Position numbers and translations under genes: made by a program
In this document: positions 35,278-45,247 of the stretch, piece by piece
Layout: each line of letters opens with the position of its first letter
Numbering within the stretch: the stretch's first letter is position 1
The notes under the pieces: model-generated
The model's input: the letters and a program-made list of their open reading frames with translations, nothing else
Told to the model about the DNA's origin: nothing
Databases searched by the model: none
Origin: Seohaeicola zhoushanensis
Lineage (GTDB): Bacteria; Pseudomonadota; Alphaproteobacteria; Rhodobacterales; Rhodobacteraceae
Reading direction: 5' to 3'
Assembly: GCF_014656415.1 (NCBI RefSeq)
Contig: NZ_BNCJ01000005.1
Span: 68,104-132,103 of the forward strand
Length of the DNA stretch: 64,000 bases

Positions 35278-35724
35278 TCAGGCCGGGCGGTAGAGCGTCT
35301 CCATCCGGTAATCCTTGCGCGGGCCGCGGACCTGCCAGACCACGCGGAACATGGGCCAGGCAGTGAAGTCATAGGCCCCGACATAGAGGTCCGGCGCGCA
35401 ATCGTGCCGGTCTTCGCTGGTGACCCCGCCCGGCGCGATGCGGTGGAACAGTCGCCCGTCGGCGAAATGAACCGCGATCCCGCCCGCCGGATCGGCGCGC
35501 CAGAGATAGCGGCGCGTCCCGTTCAGCCGCTGCCCGTCGGCCAGCTGCAGCTCGACCGTTTCATCATAGACCAGGCCCTGGGCGTCCGGCGCAAGCTGCG
35601 CAAAGCCCTCGGCCATCAGCCGCTGCCCGGCCAGCGCATCGTCGATCACCCGCGACAGCGCCCAGCGCCCGGCAAAATCGGCGAGCCCCGGCCCGCCCTG
35701 CCCCGCAAGGGCATTCCGTCTCAT
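35278..35724 (-). CDS. DUF6314 family protein
   Basis: A 148-residue DUF6314 protein. It contains FAGRWALSRVIDDALAGQ, then a lipocalin-like run of strands: VYDETVELQLADGQRL, TRRYLWRADPAGGIAVHFAD, LFHRIAPGG, and the C-terminal WQVRGPRKDYRMETLYRP. The pattern fits a calycin-type beta barrel of unknown ligand. It starts at 35724 (MRRNALAGQG) with an aggagcgg site. It converges on the DUF6455 gene and is divergent from purB with 86 bp between start codons. Confidence 0.8.
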   Translation of the reverse strand: MRRNALAGQGGPGLADFAGRWALSRVIDDALAGQRLMAEGFAQLAPDAQGLVYDETVELQLADGQRLNGTRRYLWRADPAGGIAVHFADGRLFHRIAPGGVTSEDRHDCAPDLYVGAYDFTAWPMFRVVWQVRGPRKDYRMETLYRPA

Positions 35725-35810
35725 CCCGCCGCTCCTGCCTTGCCGCGCCTGCCCGCGCAGTCTAAGAGGCCGGCATCCCCGATGTCCAACCCGAACAGGT
35801 GCCGTCAGAT

Positions 35811-37115
35811 ATGATCCCCCGCTATTCCCGTCCCGACATGGTCGCCATCTGGAGCCCCGAGACCCGGTTCCGCATCTGGTTCGAGATCGAGGCCCATGCC
35901 TGCGACGCAATGGCCGCGCTTGGCGTGATCCCGAAAGAGAACGCCGAGGCCGTCTGGAAAGCCAAGGATGTCGAATTCGACACCGCCCGCATCGACGAGA
36001 TCGAGGCCGTCACCAAGCATGACGTGATCGCCTTCCTCACGCACCTGGCCGAACATGTCGGCTCGGACGAGGCGCGCTTTGTGCACCAGGGCATGACCTC
36101 CTCGGACGTGCTCGACACCTGCCTCAACGTGCAGCTGACCCGCGCCGCCGACCTGCTGATCGCCGATGTCGAGAAGCTGCTCGCCGCGCTGAAGAAACGC
36201 GCCTACGAGCACAAGGACACCGTCCGCATCGGCCGCAGCCACGGCATCCATGCCGAGCCGACGACCATGGGCCTGACCTTCGCGCGCTTCTACGCCGAGA
36301 TGGACCGCAACCTGCGTCGCCTGCGCGTGGCGCGCGAAGAGATCGCCACCGGCGCCATCTCGGGTGCGGTCGGCACCTTTGCCAACATCGACCCGCGCGT
36401 CGAGGAACATGTCTGCAAGATGCTGGGCCTGATCCCCGAGCCGATCAGCACCCAGGTGATCCCGCGCGACCGTCACGCGGCCTTCTTCTCGGCGCTGGCC
36501 ATCGTCGCCTCGTCGATCGAGAACATCGCGGTCGAGGTGCGCCACATGCAGCGTACCGAGGTGCTGGAAGCCGAGGAGTTCTTCTCCAAGGGCCAGAAGG
36601 GCAGCTCGGCCATGCCGCACAAGCGCAACCCGGTGCTGAGCGAGAACCTCACCGGCCTTGCCCGCCTGGTGCGGATGGCGGTGATCCCGGCGCTGGAGAA
36701 CGTGGCGCTGTGGCACGAGCGCGACATCTCGCACAGCTCGGTCGAGCGCAACATCGGCCCCGACGCGACCGTGACGCTCGACTTCGCGCTGGGGCGCCTG
36801 ACCGGCCTGATCGAGAACCTGGTGGTCTACCCCGAGAACATGATGCGCAACATGAACAAGTTCCGCGGTCTGGTGATGTCGCAGCGCGTGCTGCTGGCGC
36901 TCACCCAGGCCGGCGTCAGCCGCGAGGATTCCTACCGCCTGGTGCAGCGTAACGCGATGAAGGTCTGGGAACAGGGCGCCGACTTCAAGACCGAGCTTCT
37001 GGCCGACCCCGAGGTGACGGCGGCGCTCTCGCCGGCGGAGATCGAGGAGAAGTTCGACCTCGGCTATCACACCAAGCACGTCGACACGATCTTCGCCCGC
37101 GTCTTCGGCGCCTGA
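35811..37115 (+). CDS. purB: Adenylosuccinate lyase
   Basis: A 434-residue enzyme of purine synthesis that releases fumarate from SAICAR and from adenylosuccinate. It starts MIPRYSRPDMVAIWSPETRF, as expected for the bacterial 430-residue type. Conserved regions are EAVTKHDVIAFLTHLAEHVG, RFVHQGMTSSDVLDTCLN, RSHGIHAEPTTMGLTFARFY and the signature loop KGSSAMPHKRNPVLSENL (SxxMPxKxNxxxxE), with the catalytic Ser inside. The start at 35811 has only a weak ribosome binding site. No other pur gene is adjacent. Confidence 0.97.
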   Translation: MIPRYSRPDMVAIWSPETRFRIWFEIEAHACDAMAALGVIPKENAEAVWKAKDVEFDTARIDEIEAVTKHDVIAFLTHLAEHVGSDEARFVHQGMTSSDVLDTCLNVQLTRAADLLIADVEKLLAALKKRAYEHKDTVRIGRSHGIHAEPTTMGLTFARFYAEMDRNLRRLRVAREEIATGAISGAVGTFANIDPRVEEHVCKMLGLIPEPISTQVIPRDRHAAFFSALAIVASSIENIAVEVRHMQRTEVLEAEEFFSKGQKGSSAMPHKRNPVLSENLTGLARLVRMAVIPALENVALWHERDISHSSVERNIGPDATVTLDFALGRLTGLIENLVVYPENMMRNMNKFRGLVMSQRVLLALTQAGVSREDSYRLVQRNAMKVWEQGADFKTELLADPEVTAALSPAEIEEKFDLGYHTKHVDTIFARVFGA

Positions 37116-37129
37116 CCGGACACCGGCAC

Positions 37130-37174
37130 CGTTTTCCGGCACGGAAAACGTCCGGAAAATTTGCAATTTTCCGG
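37130..37174. repeat. Two adjacent palindromic hairpins after purB
   Basis: CGTTTTCCG-gca-CGGAAAACG (37130-37150) is followed by CCGGAAAATT-tgc-AATTTTCCGG (37152-37174). The first stem is identical to the first stem of the array at 53964. Neither has a T tract, though the purB transcript may end here. A GC-rich run CCCCGGCGGGGGC follows. Confidence 0.7.
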
Positions 37175-37284
37175 CGCGCCCCGGCGGGGGCGCGCACGCT
37201 GCCGTGATCGGCGCGGATTTCAGTTTGACGATCCCCGCGCCCTTGCTACCTTTCGATGCATTAGGATCATCGGAGGTTGAAGAC

Positions 37285-37443
37285 ATGACGTTCAGGATTG
37301 CATTGACCGCCCTTTCCCTGTCGCTGGCCCCCTTTGCGGCCGTGGCCGAATGCTCGGGCCACGAGCAAAAGGTCCAGTCTTGCGCGCCCGGCTCGGCCTG
37401 GGATGCGGAAAACAAATCCTGTGTGAAGCAGATCACCAGCTGA
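37285..37443 (+). CDS. Small secreted cysteine-motif protein
   Basis: A 52-residue precursor with a signal peptide (MTFRIALTALSLSLAPFAAV, cleaved before EC) and a mature part of about 30 residues containing three Cys: ECSGHEQKVQSCAPGSAWDA then NKSCVKQ. The pattern C-x-x-G-x-x-WD-x4-K-x-CV recurs in the next gene. It faintly resembles the chitin-binding (CBM14) cysteine layout, which is how I recall such Rhodobacterales proteins being labelled; the resemblance may be superficial. The ATG at 37285 has a strong ggaggttg site. Function unknown. Confidence 0.7.
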   Translation: MTFRIALTALSLSLAPFAAVAECSGHEQKVQSCAPGSAWDAENKSCVKQITS

Positions 37444-37541
37444 TCGCCGGCAAGGGTGTAACGATTGATCGCAGGCCCGGGGGATGCGCCGCCACGGCGG
37501 GTCCCGGCAGGGTGCATTGTTGAATGAAACGGAGTCAGACC

Positions 37542-38084
37542 ATGCGAATCGCAACCGCCCTTGCCCTCGTGCTGCCGCTTTCACTTCCCGGCCTGGCGCT
37601 GGCCGCCGGCAGCGAATCCGACGATCCGCCCAAGCCGACTCCGACCACGCAGACCTGCACCGGCGTGCAGGTCTGGGACGACAAGACCCAGAAATGCGTC
37701 GATCCGAAGAAATCGGCGCTCGATGCCGACACCCTCTATGGCGCGGTGCGCGAACTGGCCTATGCCGGCCGCTATACCGACGCGCAGGCGGTGCTGGCCG
37801 CGATGCCCGACCAGGGCGACGACCGGGTGCTGACCTACTGGGGCTTCACCCACCGCAAGATGGGCCATGCCGAACTGGCGCAGGCCTTCTACGACAAGGC
37901 CATCGCCCATAACCCCGACAACCTGCTGGCACGCTCCTACATGGGCCAGGGGCTGGTGGCCGAGGGCCGCATCGACGACGCCATTACCCAGTGGCGCGAG
38001 ATCAAGGCGCGCGGCGGCGAGGGCAGCTGGGCCGAGGCCTCGCTGCGCGAGGCGATCCGCACCGGCGCGACCTACAGCTACTGA
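37542..38084 (+). CDS. Secreted tetratricopeptide-repeat protein
   Basis: A 180-residue exported protein. After a signal peptide (to about residue 21) comes a Pro/Thr-rich stretch and QTCTGVQVWDDKTQKCVDPK, which repeats the C-x-G-x-x-WD-x4-K-CV motif of the small protein just upstream. The rest is TPR-like: LYGAVRELAYAGRYTDAQAV, VLTYWGFTHRKMGHAELAQA and NLLARSYMGQGLVAEGRIDD. TPRs usually bind proteins. The ATG at 37542 follows acggagtcag; the ATG at 37524 is possible. The gap to the previous gene is 98 bp. Confidence 0.8.
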   Translation: MRIATALALVLPLSLPGLALAAGSESDDPPKPTPTTQTCTGVQVWDDKTQKCVDPKKSALDADTLYGAVRELAYAGRYTDAQAVLAAMPDQGDDRVLTYWGFTHRKMGHAELAQAFYDKAIAHNPDNLLARSYMGQGLVAEGRIDDAITQWREIKARGGEGSWAEASLREAIRTGATYSY

Positions 38085-38089
38085 AGCGC

Positions 38090-38108
38090 TTCAGTCTTTC
38101 TTTACGGC
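38090..38108 (+). promoter_or_regulatory. Shared upstream motif, degenerate CtrA-like box (copy 3)
   Basis: TTCA-GTCTTTC-TTTA followed by CGGCT, 63-81 bp before fliG and in the same orientation as the copies in front of the PilJ-domain and diguanylate cyclase genes. From the second half onward (CTTTCTTTACGG) it agrees with copy 1 at 12 of 15 positions. It overlaps a weak hairpin at the end of the TPR gene. Confidence 0.35.
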
Positions 38109-38121
38109 TCGCAGGCTAAAG

Positions 38122-38148
38122 TGCCCCCATCCCTCGGGACAGGGGGCA
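38122..38148 (+). other. 5'-UTR hairpin of fliG
   Basis: TGCCCCC and GGGGGCA form a 7-bp stem, with an inner TCC/GGA stem around CTCG. It ends 22 bp before the fliG start codon, has no T tract, and could influence fliG translation or be the end of the upstream transcript. Confidence 0.4.
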
Positions 38149-38170
38149 TTCAGGCTGGAACGGGCAGGCA

Positions 38171-39331
38171 ATGAAGGACGACACGATGGCGAAGCTGCCG
38201 GCGATGCCGGCCGTGCCGATGAACCTTGGGGGCGGTGGGTTGCCCAGCGGCCTCCCCGCCCCCCGCGCGCCGCTCCCCTCGGGCGGCGCGCCCCCGGCGG
38301 CGGGCGTCAAGGTGCCCCGCCCGCTCGACATGCGCGCCAAGGCGGCGATCATCGTCCGCCTTCTGCTGAACGAGGGCGCGGACATCCCGCTCGAGGAACT
38401 GCCGGATGACCTGCAGGCGCAGCTGACGCAGCAGATGGGCCGCATGGGGCTGGTCGACCGGGTCACGCTCGACGCCGTGGTCGCCGAATTCGCCGATGCG
38501 CTGGAAAGCGTCGGCCTCTCCTTCCCCAATGGCCTCGCCGGCGCGCTCGACGCGCTCGACGGCAAGATCAGCCCGCAGACCGCCGCGCGGCTGCGCAAAG
38601 AGGCCGGGGTGCGCCAGCTCGGCGATCCCTGGACCCGCCTGCGCGACATGGAGGTCGAGCGGTTGCTGCCCTTCTTCGAGGCCGAAAGCACCGAGGTCGC
38701 GGCGGTGCTGCTCTCCAAGCTCGACACCGCCAAGGCCGCGCAGGTGCTGGCGAAACTGCCCGGGCCGCTGGCCCGGCGCGTCACCTATGCCATGTCGCTC
38801 ACCGCCTCGGTCACACCCGAGGCGGTCGACCGGATCGGCCTTTCGCTTGCGGCCCAGCTCGACGACCAGCCGCCCCGCGCCTTCAAGACCGCGCCCGGCG
38901 CCCGGGTCGGCGCGATCCTGAACCAATCCGCCGCCCGCACCCGCGACGACATGCTGACCTCGCTGGATGAAACCGACGCCACCTTCGCTGGCGAGGTGCG
39001 CCGCGAGATCTTTACCTTCGCCCATATCTCGATCCGGGTCAGCCCGCGCGACGTGCCCGCCGTGATCCGCGCCATCGACCCCGACACGCTGGTCACCGCC
39101 ATGGCCGGCGCCACCGATGACACCACCTCGGGCGTGGTCGACTTCCTGCTCTCGAACATGTCGGGCCGCATGGCCGACAACCTCCGCGAAGAGGTCGACG
39201 ACCGCGGCAAGGTGCGCCCCAGGGACGCCGAGGCGGCGATGAATGCCATCGTCGGCGCCATCAGGGACCTGGCCGAGACCGGCGCAATCGAGCTGCTCAA
39301 CCCCGACGAACGCTTCGAGGAGGAGCAATAG
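38171..39331 (+). CDS. fliG: Flagellar motor switch protein FliG (orphan, divergent)
   Basis: A 386-residue FliG-family rotor protein. Residues 1-50 are an extra Pro/Gly/Ala-rich extension not usual for FliG. FliG_N begins near MRAKAAIIVRLLLNEGADIP. The middle-domain EHPQ motif, which binds FliM, is replaced: the equivalent segment reads ESTEVAAVLLSKLDTAKAAQ. FliG_C is well preserved: DATFAGEVRREIFTFAHISI, the charged helix, then MSGRMADNLREEVDDRGKVR, and RDAEAAMNAIVGAIRDLAET. No other flagellar gene lies in the window. It may be the real motor protein encoded away from the main cluster, or a paralogue. A motif shared with two signalling genes lies upstream. Confidence 0.82.
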   Translation: MKDDTMAKLPAMPAVPMNLGGGGLPSGLPAPRAPLPSGGAPPAAGVKVPRPLDMRAKAAIIVRLLLNEGADIPLEELPDDLQAQLTQQMGRMGLVDRVTLDAVVAEFADALESVGLSFPNGLAGALDALDGKISPQTAARLRKEAGVRQLGDPWTRLRDMEVERLLPFFEAESTEVAAVLLSKLDTAKAAQVLAKLPGPLARRVTYAMSLTASVTPEAVDRIGLSLAAQLDDQPPRAFKTAPGARVGAILNQSAARTRDDMLTSLDETDATFAGEVRREIFTFAHISIRVSPRDVPAVIRAIDPDTLVTAMAGATDDTTSGVVDFLLSNMSGRMADNLREEVDDRGKVRPRDAEAAMNAIVGAIRDLAETGAIELLNPDERFEEEQ

Positions 39332-39422
39332 CCGCCGCTTCCCGCGCTTGTGATCGCGCCCGCCGCCGCTTATGTCTGGGCCCGCAACACCGTCCGAGAG
39401 ACCCAGAAAGCGGAGCAGAAGC

Positions 39423-40259
39423 ATGGCGCGCCCGACGCAGGCACCGGACCCGTCCGACACGTGGATCGAAGACGGCGGGCTCAACCGGATCGCCCATGCC
39501 ATCGACTGGACGCTTCTTCGGCGCATGTCCGCCGACCGGATGGAGCGGCTGGCCGACGTGCTGGCCCCCAGAGCGGTGGGCGTCGAGCTGATCCGCTGCG
39601 GCGAGGCCGGCGACGGCGGCTATATCCTGCCCGACGATCTCGATGGCCTCGCGGCCTGCTTCTCGCCCGGCGTCGACCGGATCGCCACCTTCGAAACCGC
39701 GATGATCGCGCGCGGCCTGCCCTGCTTCCTCGCCGATGCCTCGGTCGAGGCGGCGCCGATCAGTGGCCCGCTGGTCCATTTCGAGAAGCTCTTCCTCGGC
39801 CCCGTCACCCGTCCCGGCTTCATCACGCTGGACGACTGGGTCAACCGCCACGCCCCGCCCGAGGGCGACCTGATCCTGCAGATGGATATCGAGGGCGCCG
39901 AATACGACGTGCTGGCCGCCGCCTCGGTGGCCACGCTCTCGCGGTTCCGGGTGATCGTGATCGAGCTGCACCGCACCCATCTCGCCCTGCGCGCCCGCCA
40001 TTACCCGCGCATCATGGCGGCCCTGCAGCAGCTCGCAACGCATTTCGTGCCGGTTCACCTGCATCCCAACAATGCCCGCCCCTTCGTCCGCTTCGGCGAC
40101 TACGTGGTGCCGCGCACGCTGGAGGTGACCTACCTGCGCCGCGACCGCATCCGCAGCGCGCCCGCGCCGGTCGCGGTGATGCCGCATCCGCTCGACCAGA
40201 CCAACGTCCCGACCCATCCGGATCCGCCACTGCCCGACTGGCTCTGGCGGCGCGCCTGA
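39423..40259 (+). CDS. FkbM-family methyltransferase
   Basis: A 278-residue protein of the FkbM methyltransferase family, SAM-dependent O-methyltransferases often acting on glycans or natural products. The cofactor-binding part begins RCGEAGDGGYILPDDLDG and continues with FSPGVDRIATFETAMIARG, which lacks the usual Gly-rich loop. The signature LILQMDIEGAEYDVL is clear, followed by FRVIVIELHRTHLALRARHY. The ATG at 39423 has a gcggagcag ribosome binding site; a frame starting at 39372 is longer but unlikely. The acyltransferase gene starts 13 bp after its stop, suggesting a joint role in envelope lipid or glycan modification. Confidence 0.82.
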   Translation: MARPTQAPDPSDTWIEDGGLNRIAHAIDWTLLRRMSADRMERLADVLAPRAVGVELIRCGEAGDGGYILPDDLDGLAACFSPGVDRIATFETAMIARGLPCFLADASVEAAPISGPLVHFEKLFLGPVTRPGFITLDDWVNRHAPPEGDLILQMDIEGAEYDVLAAASVATLSRFRVIVIELHRTHLALRARHYPRIMAALQQLATHFVPVHLHPNNARPFVRFGDYVVPRTLEVTYLRRDRIRSAPAPVAVMPHPLDQTNVPTHPDPPLPDWLWRRA

Positions 40260-40272
40260 CCCGGGGGCCGCG

Positions 40273-41160
40273 ATGCCGCTTCCCGCCTCAGGCCTCTCCC
40301 GTGGCGCGCTGATCCGCTACTGGCTCTCCGACCGGATCATCCGGGCGCTGATCGCCGTCGCGCTGCTGGTGCCCTACCGCTGGCGCGTGCCGGCGATGGG
40401 CTGGATCGTCTCGCGCCTCGTCGCTCCGCTGGCCGGGCTGCGCAAGCGCATCCGCGACAACCTCGCCCTGACCTGCCCCGAGCTGCCCGCCGCCGAGGTC
40501 GAACGCCTGGTGCGCGCAGTGCCCGACAACGCGGGCCGCACGCTGATCGAGTTCTACTCGGGCCGCCCCTTCCTCGAACGCGCCTATGCCGCTCCGGTGG
40601 TCGGCCCCGGCCTCGCCGCGCTCAAGGAGGCACGGGCCAAGGGCCGCCCGGTGGTGCTCATCACCGGCCATTTCGGCAATTACGACGTGCTGCGCGCCAA
40701 CCTTTTCCGGCGCGGCCACCCGATGGGGGCGATCTACCGGCGCATGGCCAACCCCTATTTCAACGCCCATTACACCGCCGCCATCAAGGCCATAGGCGAG
40801 CCGATGTGGGAGCAGGGGCGGCGTGGCATGATGGAGATGGTGCGCCACCTCAAGAACGGCGGCATCATCGCCATCGCCGCCGACCTGCACGTGCATGGCG
40901 GCAAGGAGCTGACCTTCTTCGGCCAGCCCGCCATCAGCTCGGTGGTCTCGGCCGAACTGGCGCTGAAGCACGATGCGCTGCTGATCCCGATCTACGTGGT
41001 GCGCCAGCCCAACGGGCTGGACTTCGAGATCGAGATGCACGCCCCGATCCCGCATACCGACCCCGAGACCATGACCCAGGCCGTGCAGGACGATCTCGAG
41101 GAACTGGTGCGCCGGCACATGGATCAGTGGTTCTGGATCCACCGGCGCTGGAAACCCTGA
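40273..41160 (+). CDS. LpxL/HtrB-like lauroyl acyltransferase
   Basis: A 295-residue inner-membrane acyltransferase of the lipid A late-acyltransferase family. One N-terminal hydrophobic segment (RALIAVALLVPYRWRV) precedes the domain. The catalytic H-x4-D/E motif is seen as ITGHFGNYDVLRANL, and the second block as AIYRRMANPYFNAHY. Downstream GGIIAIAADLHVHGGKELTF and the C-terminal WFWIHRRWKP match the family end (W-x-W-x-H-R-R-W). Acyl donor and acceptor are not defined. It lies 13 bp after the FkbM methyltransferase gene. Confidence 0.9.
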   Translation: MPLPASGLSRGALIRYWLSDRIIRALIAVALLVPYRWRVPAMGWIVSRLVAPLAGLRKRIRDNLALTCPELPAAEVERLVRAVPDNAGRTLIEFYSGRPFLERAYAAPVVGPGLAALKEARAKGRPVVLITGHFGNYDVLRANLFRRGHPMGAIYRRMANPYFNAHYTAAIKAIGEPMWEQGRRGMMEMVRHLKNGGIIAIAADLHVHGGKELTFFGQPAISSVVSAELALKHDALLIPIYVVRQPNGLDFEIEMHAPIPHTDPETMTQAVQDDLEELVRRHMDQWFWIHRRWKP

Positions 41161-41178
41161 CCGGGCTGAGGGCGCAGC

Positions 41179-41877
41179 CTAGTCCAGCCGCGCCGCCACC
41201 GCGATCGGCCCGGTGCCCGCCTGCTGCACCAGCACCGCCGCCGGGGAGTCGCCCGTCAGCGGCGCGCGCAGCTCGGCCGGCGCGGTGCCGTCCCAGCGGC
41301 CGATGGTCGACCAGTCGGTCACCACGTTGGCATAGTCGATATCGAGGCCCGAGTTCTCGCCCCGCGTGATATGGGCCTTGCGCAGCGGGTCATAGCGCAC
41401 GAGTTGCACGTCGTACGGCCCCTTCGCCCCCTTCAGCGGCGCCAGGCGCACCACCACCTCGCCGCCCTGGCGCGTCGCGCCCAGGTCGATCGCCGGATCG
41501 GCGGATTTGTACTGCATGATGAGATCGGCCAGTTCCATCGTCTTGACGCCGACCAGGTCCTCGCGCCCCTGCACCACCATCTGCGGCGTGTAGATCATCC
41601 GCCTTCCACTCGCCGCCGCATAGGCCCGCTGCCGGGCCGCGTGGCCGGGGCGGGCGAAATCGTCCTTCCAGCCGATATAGTCCCAATAGTCCACGTGCAG
41701 CGCCAGGGCGATCACGTCATCGCGCGCGGCCAGGTCCTGCAGCACCGCATCCGCCGCCGGGCAGGACGAGCAGCCCTGCGAGGTGAACAGTTCCACCACC
41801 ACCTGCGAATCGCCCGCCGCCAGCGGTTGCCCCAGCAGGGCGAAAGCGGCGGCAATCAGGGCGCGGGATGGCAGCAT
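41179..41877 (-). CDS. DUF1223 secreted thioredoxin-like protein
   Basis: A 232-residue DUF1223 protein. It has a signal peptide (residues 1-21, ending LAAG) and a thioredoxin-like start: VVVELFTSQGCSSCPAADAV has a CxxC at the normal active-site position (Cys-Ser-Ser-Cys). Next come LALHVDYWDYIGWKDDFA and YTPQMVVQGREDLVG, both hallmark segments. A redox role in the periplasm is likely but unproven. It is divergent from acnA, with 238 bp between start codons, and converges on the acyltransferase gene. Confidence 0.88.
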   Translation of the reverse strand: MLPSRALIAAAFALLGQPLAAGDSQVVVELFTSQGCSSCPAADAVLQDLAARDDVIALALHVDYWDYIGWKDDFARPGHAARQRAYAAASGRRMIYTPQMVVQGREDLVGVKTMELADLIMQYKSADPAIDLGATRQGGEVVVRLAPLKGAKGPYDVQLVRYDPLRKAHITRGENSGLDIDYANVVTDWSTIGRWDGTAPAELRAPLTGDSPAAVLVQQAGTGPIAVAARLD

Positions 41878-42115
41878 GTGGTGGTTTCCTTGCGTGTTCG
41901 GTGGCTGTAGTCTCTAGCCGCGCGGCCCTGTAATGACCAATCAAGGTTTCTTGAGAGGACCGCGACGAAGGCAATCCGGACCCTTCCCGGCTTTATTGTG
42001 TGCAATGGTATACTAAAAAGTGTCACACCCCCCGGATAGCTATTGAACGCAGGGGCCACCTGATGCAGAAGGCCCCCAGCGAATTCCCCTATCAGCATTC
42101 AAAGGGAGGCCACGC
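41878..42115 (+). promoter_or_regulatory. acnA promoter region
   Basis: The 238 bp upstream of acnA are locally AT-rich. TATACT at 42009-42014 is a good -10 candidate, preceded by ATTG-tgtg-CAAT (41995-42006), a small inverted repeat that could be an operator; no convincing -35 is seen. The ribosome binding site aagggagg ends seven bases before the start codon. Confidence 0.45.
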
Positions 42116-44803
<2,688 letters not shown>

Positions 44804-44824
44804 TCGATCCAGACCTACGGCAAG

Positions 44825-44853
44825 CGGCCGGTCCCCCAGGGGCCGGCCGTTCT
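44825..44853 (+). terminator. Terminator of acnA
   Basis: Stem CGGCCGGTCCC / GGGGCCGGCCG (44825-44835 and 44839-44849) with one T-G pair and loop CCA, followed by TTCTG. The stem is strong but the T tract weak. It lies 21 bp after the acnA stop and just before the arsR promoter. Confidence 0.7.
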
Positions 44854-44859
44854 GCGTGG

Positions 44860-44887
44860 TTGACATAACCATAAATCTGGTTATTTA
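44860..44887 (+). promoter_or_regulatory. arsR promoter with overlapping operator
   Basis: TTGACA (44860-44865) and TATTTA (44882-44887) form a -35/-10 pair with 16-bp spacing. Between them lies a perfect inverted repeat ATAACCA-taaatc-TGGTTAT (44865-44884), exactly where an autoregulating ArsR dimer would block polymerase. The half-site ATAACCA recurs at 45222-45228 in front of arsP. Confidence 0.75.
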
Positions 44888-44895
44888 GTTTTTCC

Positions 44896-45207
44896 ATGAC
44901 CACCGCCAGCAAGACCGCCCGCTCCCTCGCCGCCCTCGGCCATGACGCCCGTCTCGCGGTCTTCCGCCTGCTGGTGCGGGCCGGGCACGACGGGTTGACC
45001 GTCGGCCAGATCGGCGAAGAGACCGAACTCGCGCCCTCCACCCTGGCGCACCACCTGCGCACGCTGGTCGATGCCGGCCTCGTCACCCAGGAGAAACGCG
45101 GGCGAGAGATCGTCAACCGCGCCGAATATGCCGAGATGAACCGGATCCTGAGCTTCCTGACCTCCGAATGCTGCACCGGAGTCCCCGCCCGCGCCGCCGC
45201 CGACTGA
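44896..45207 (+). CDS. arsR: ArsR-family regulator with C-terminal vicinal cysteines
   Basis: A 103-residue ArsR/SmtB winged-helix repressor. The recognition helix region is TVGQIGEETELAPSTLAHHL (36-55), followed by the wing QEKRGREIVNRAEY. The classic ELCVCDL metal site in the HTH is absent. Instead, the only cysteines are the adjacent pair Cys92-Cys93 at the C-terminus (SECCTGV). Regulators with just such a pair, as described in Shewanella, respond to methylarsenite and phenylarsenite rather than inorganic arsenite. The downstream gene is an ArsP-type permease, which fits. The promoter holds a strong operator. The effector is inferred. Confidence 0.88.
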   Translation: MTTASKTARSLAALGHDARLAVFRLLVRAGHDGLTVGQIGEETELAPSTLAHHLRTLVDAGLVTQEKRGREIVNRAEYAEMNRILSFLTSECCTGVPARAAAD

Positions 45208-45247
45208 TTTGCACGGCCAATATAACCATATCCCTAGGGATGAGACC

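Noticed and set aside
38080-38099. A rho-independent terminator after the TPR gene (ACTGAA-gcgc-TTCAGT then TCTTTCTTT)
   Set aside because: The stem is only six AT-containing pairs and the following tract is interrupted by C; it overlaps the motif shared with the other signalling genes, so a terminator call is not justified.
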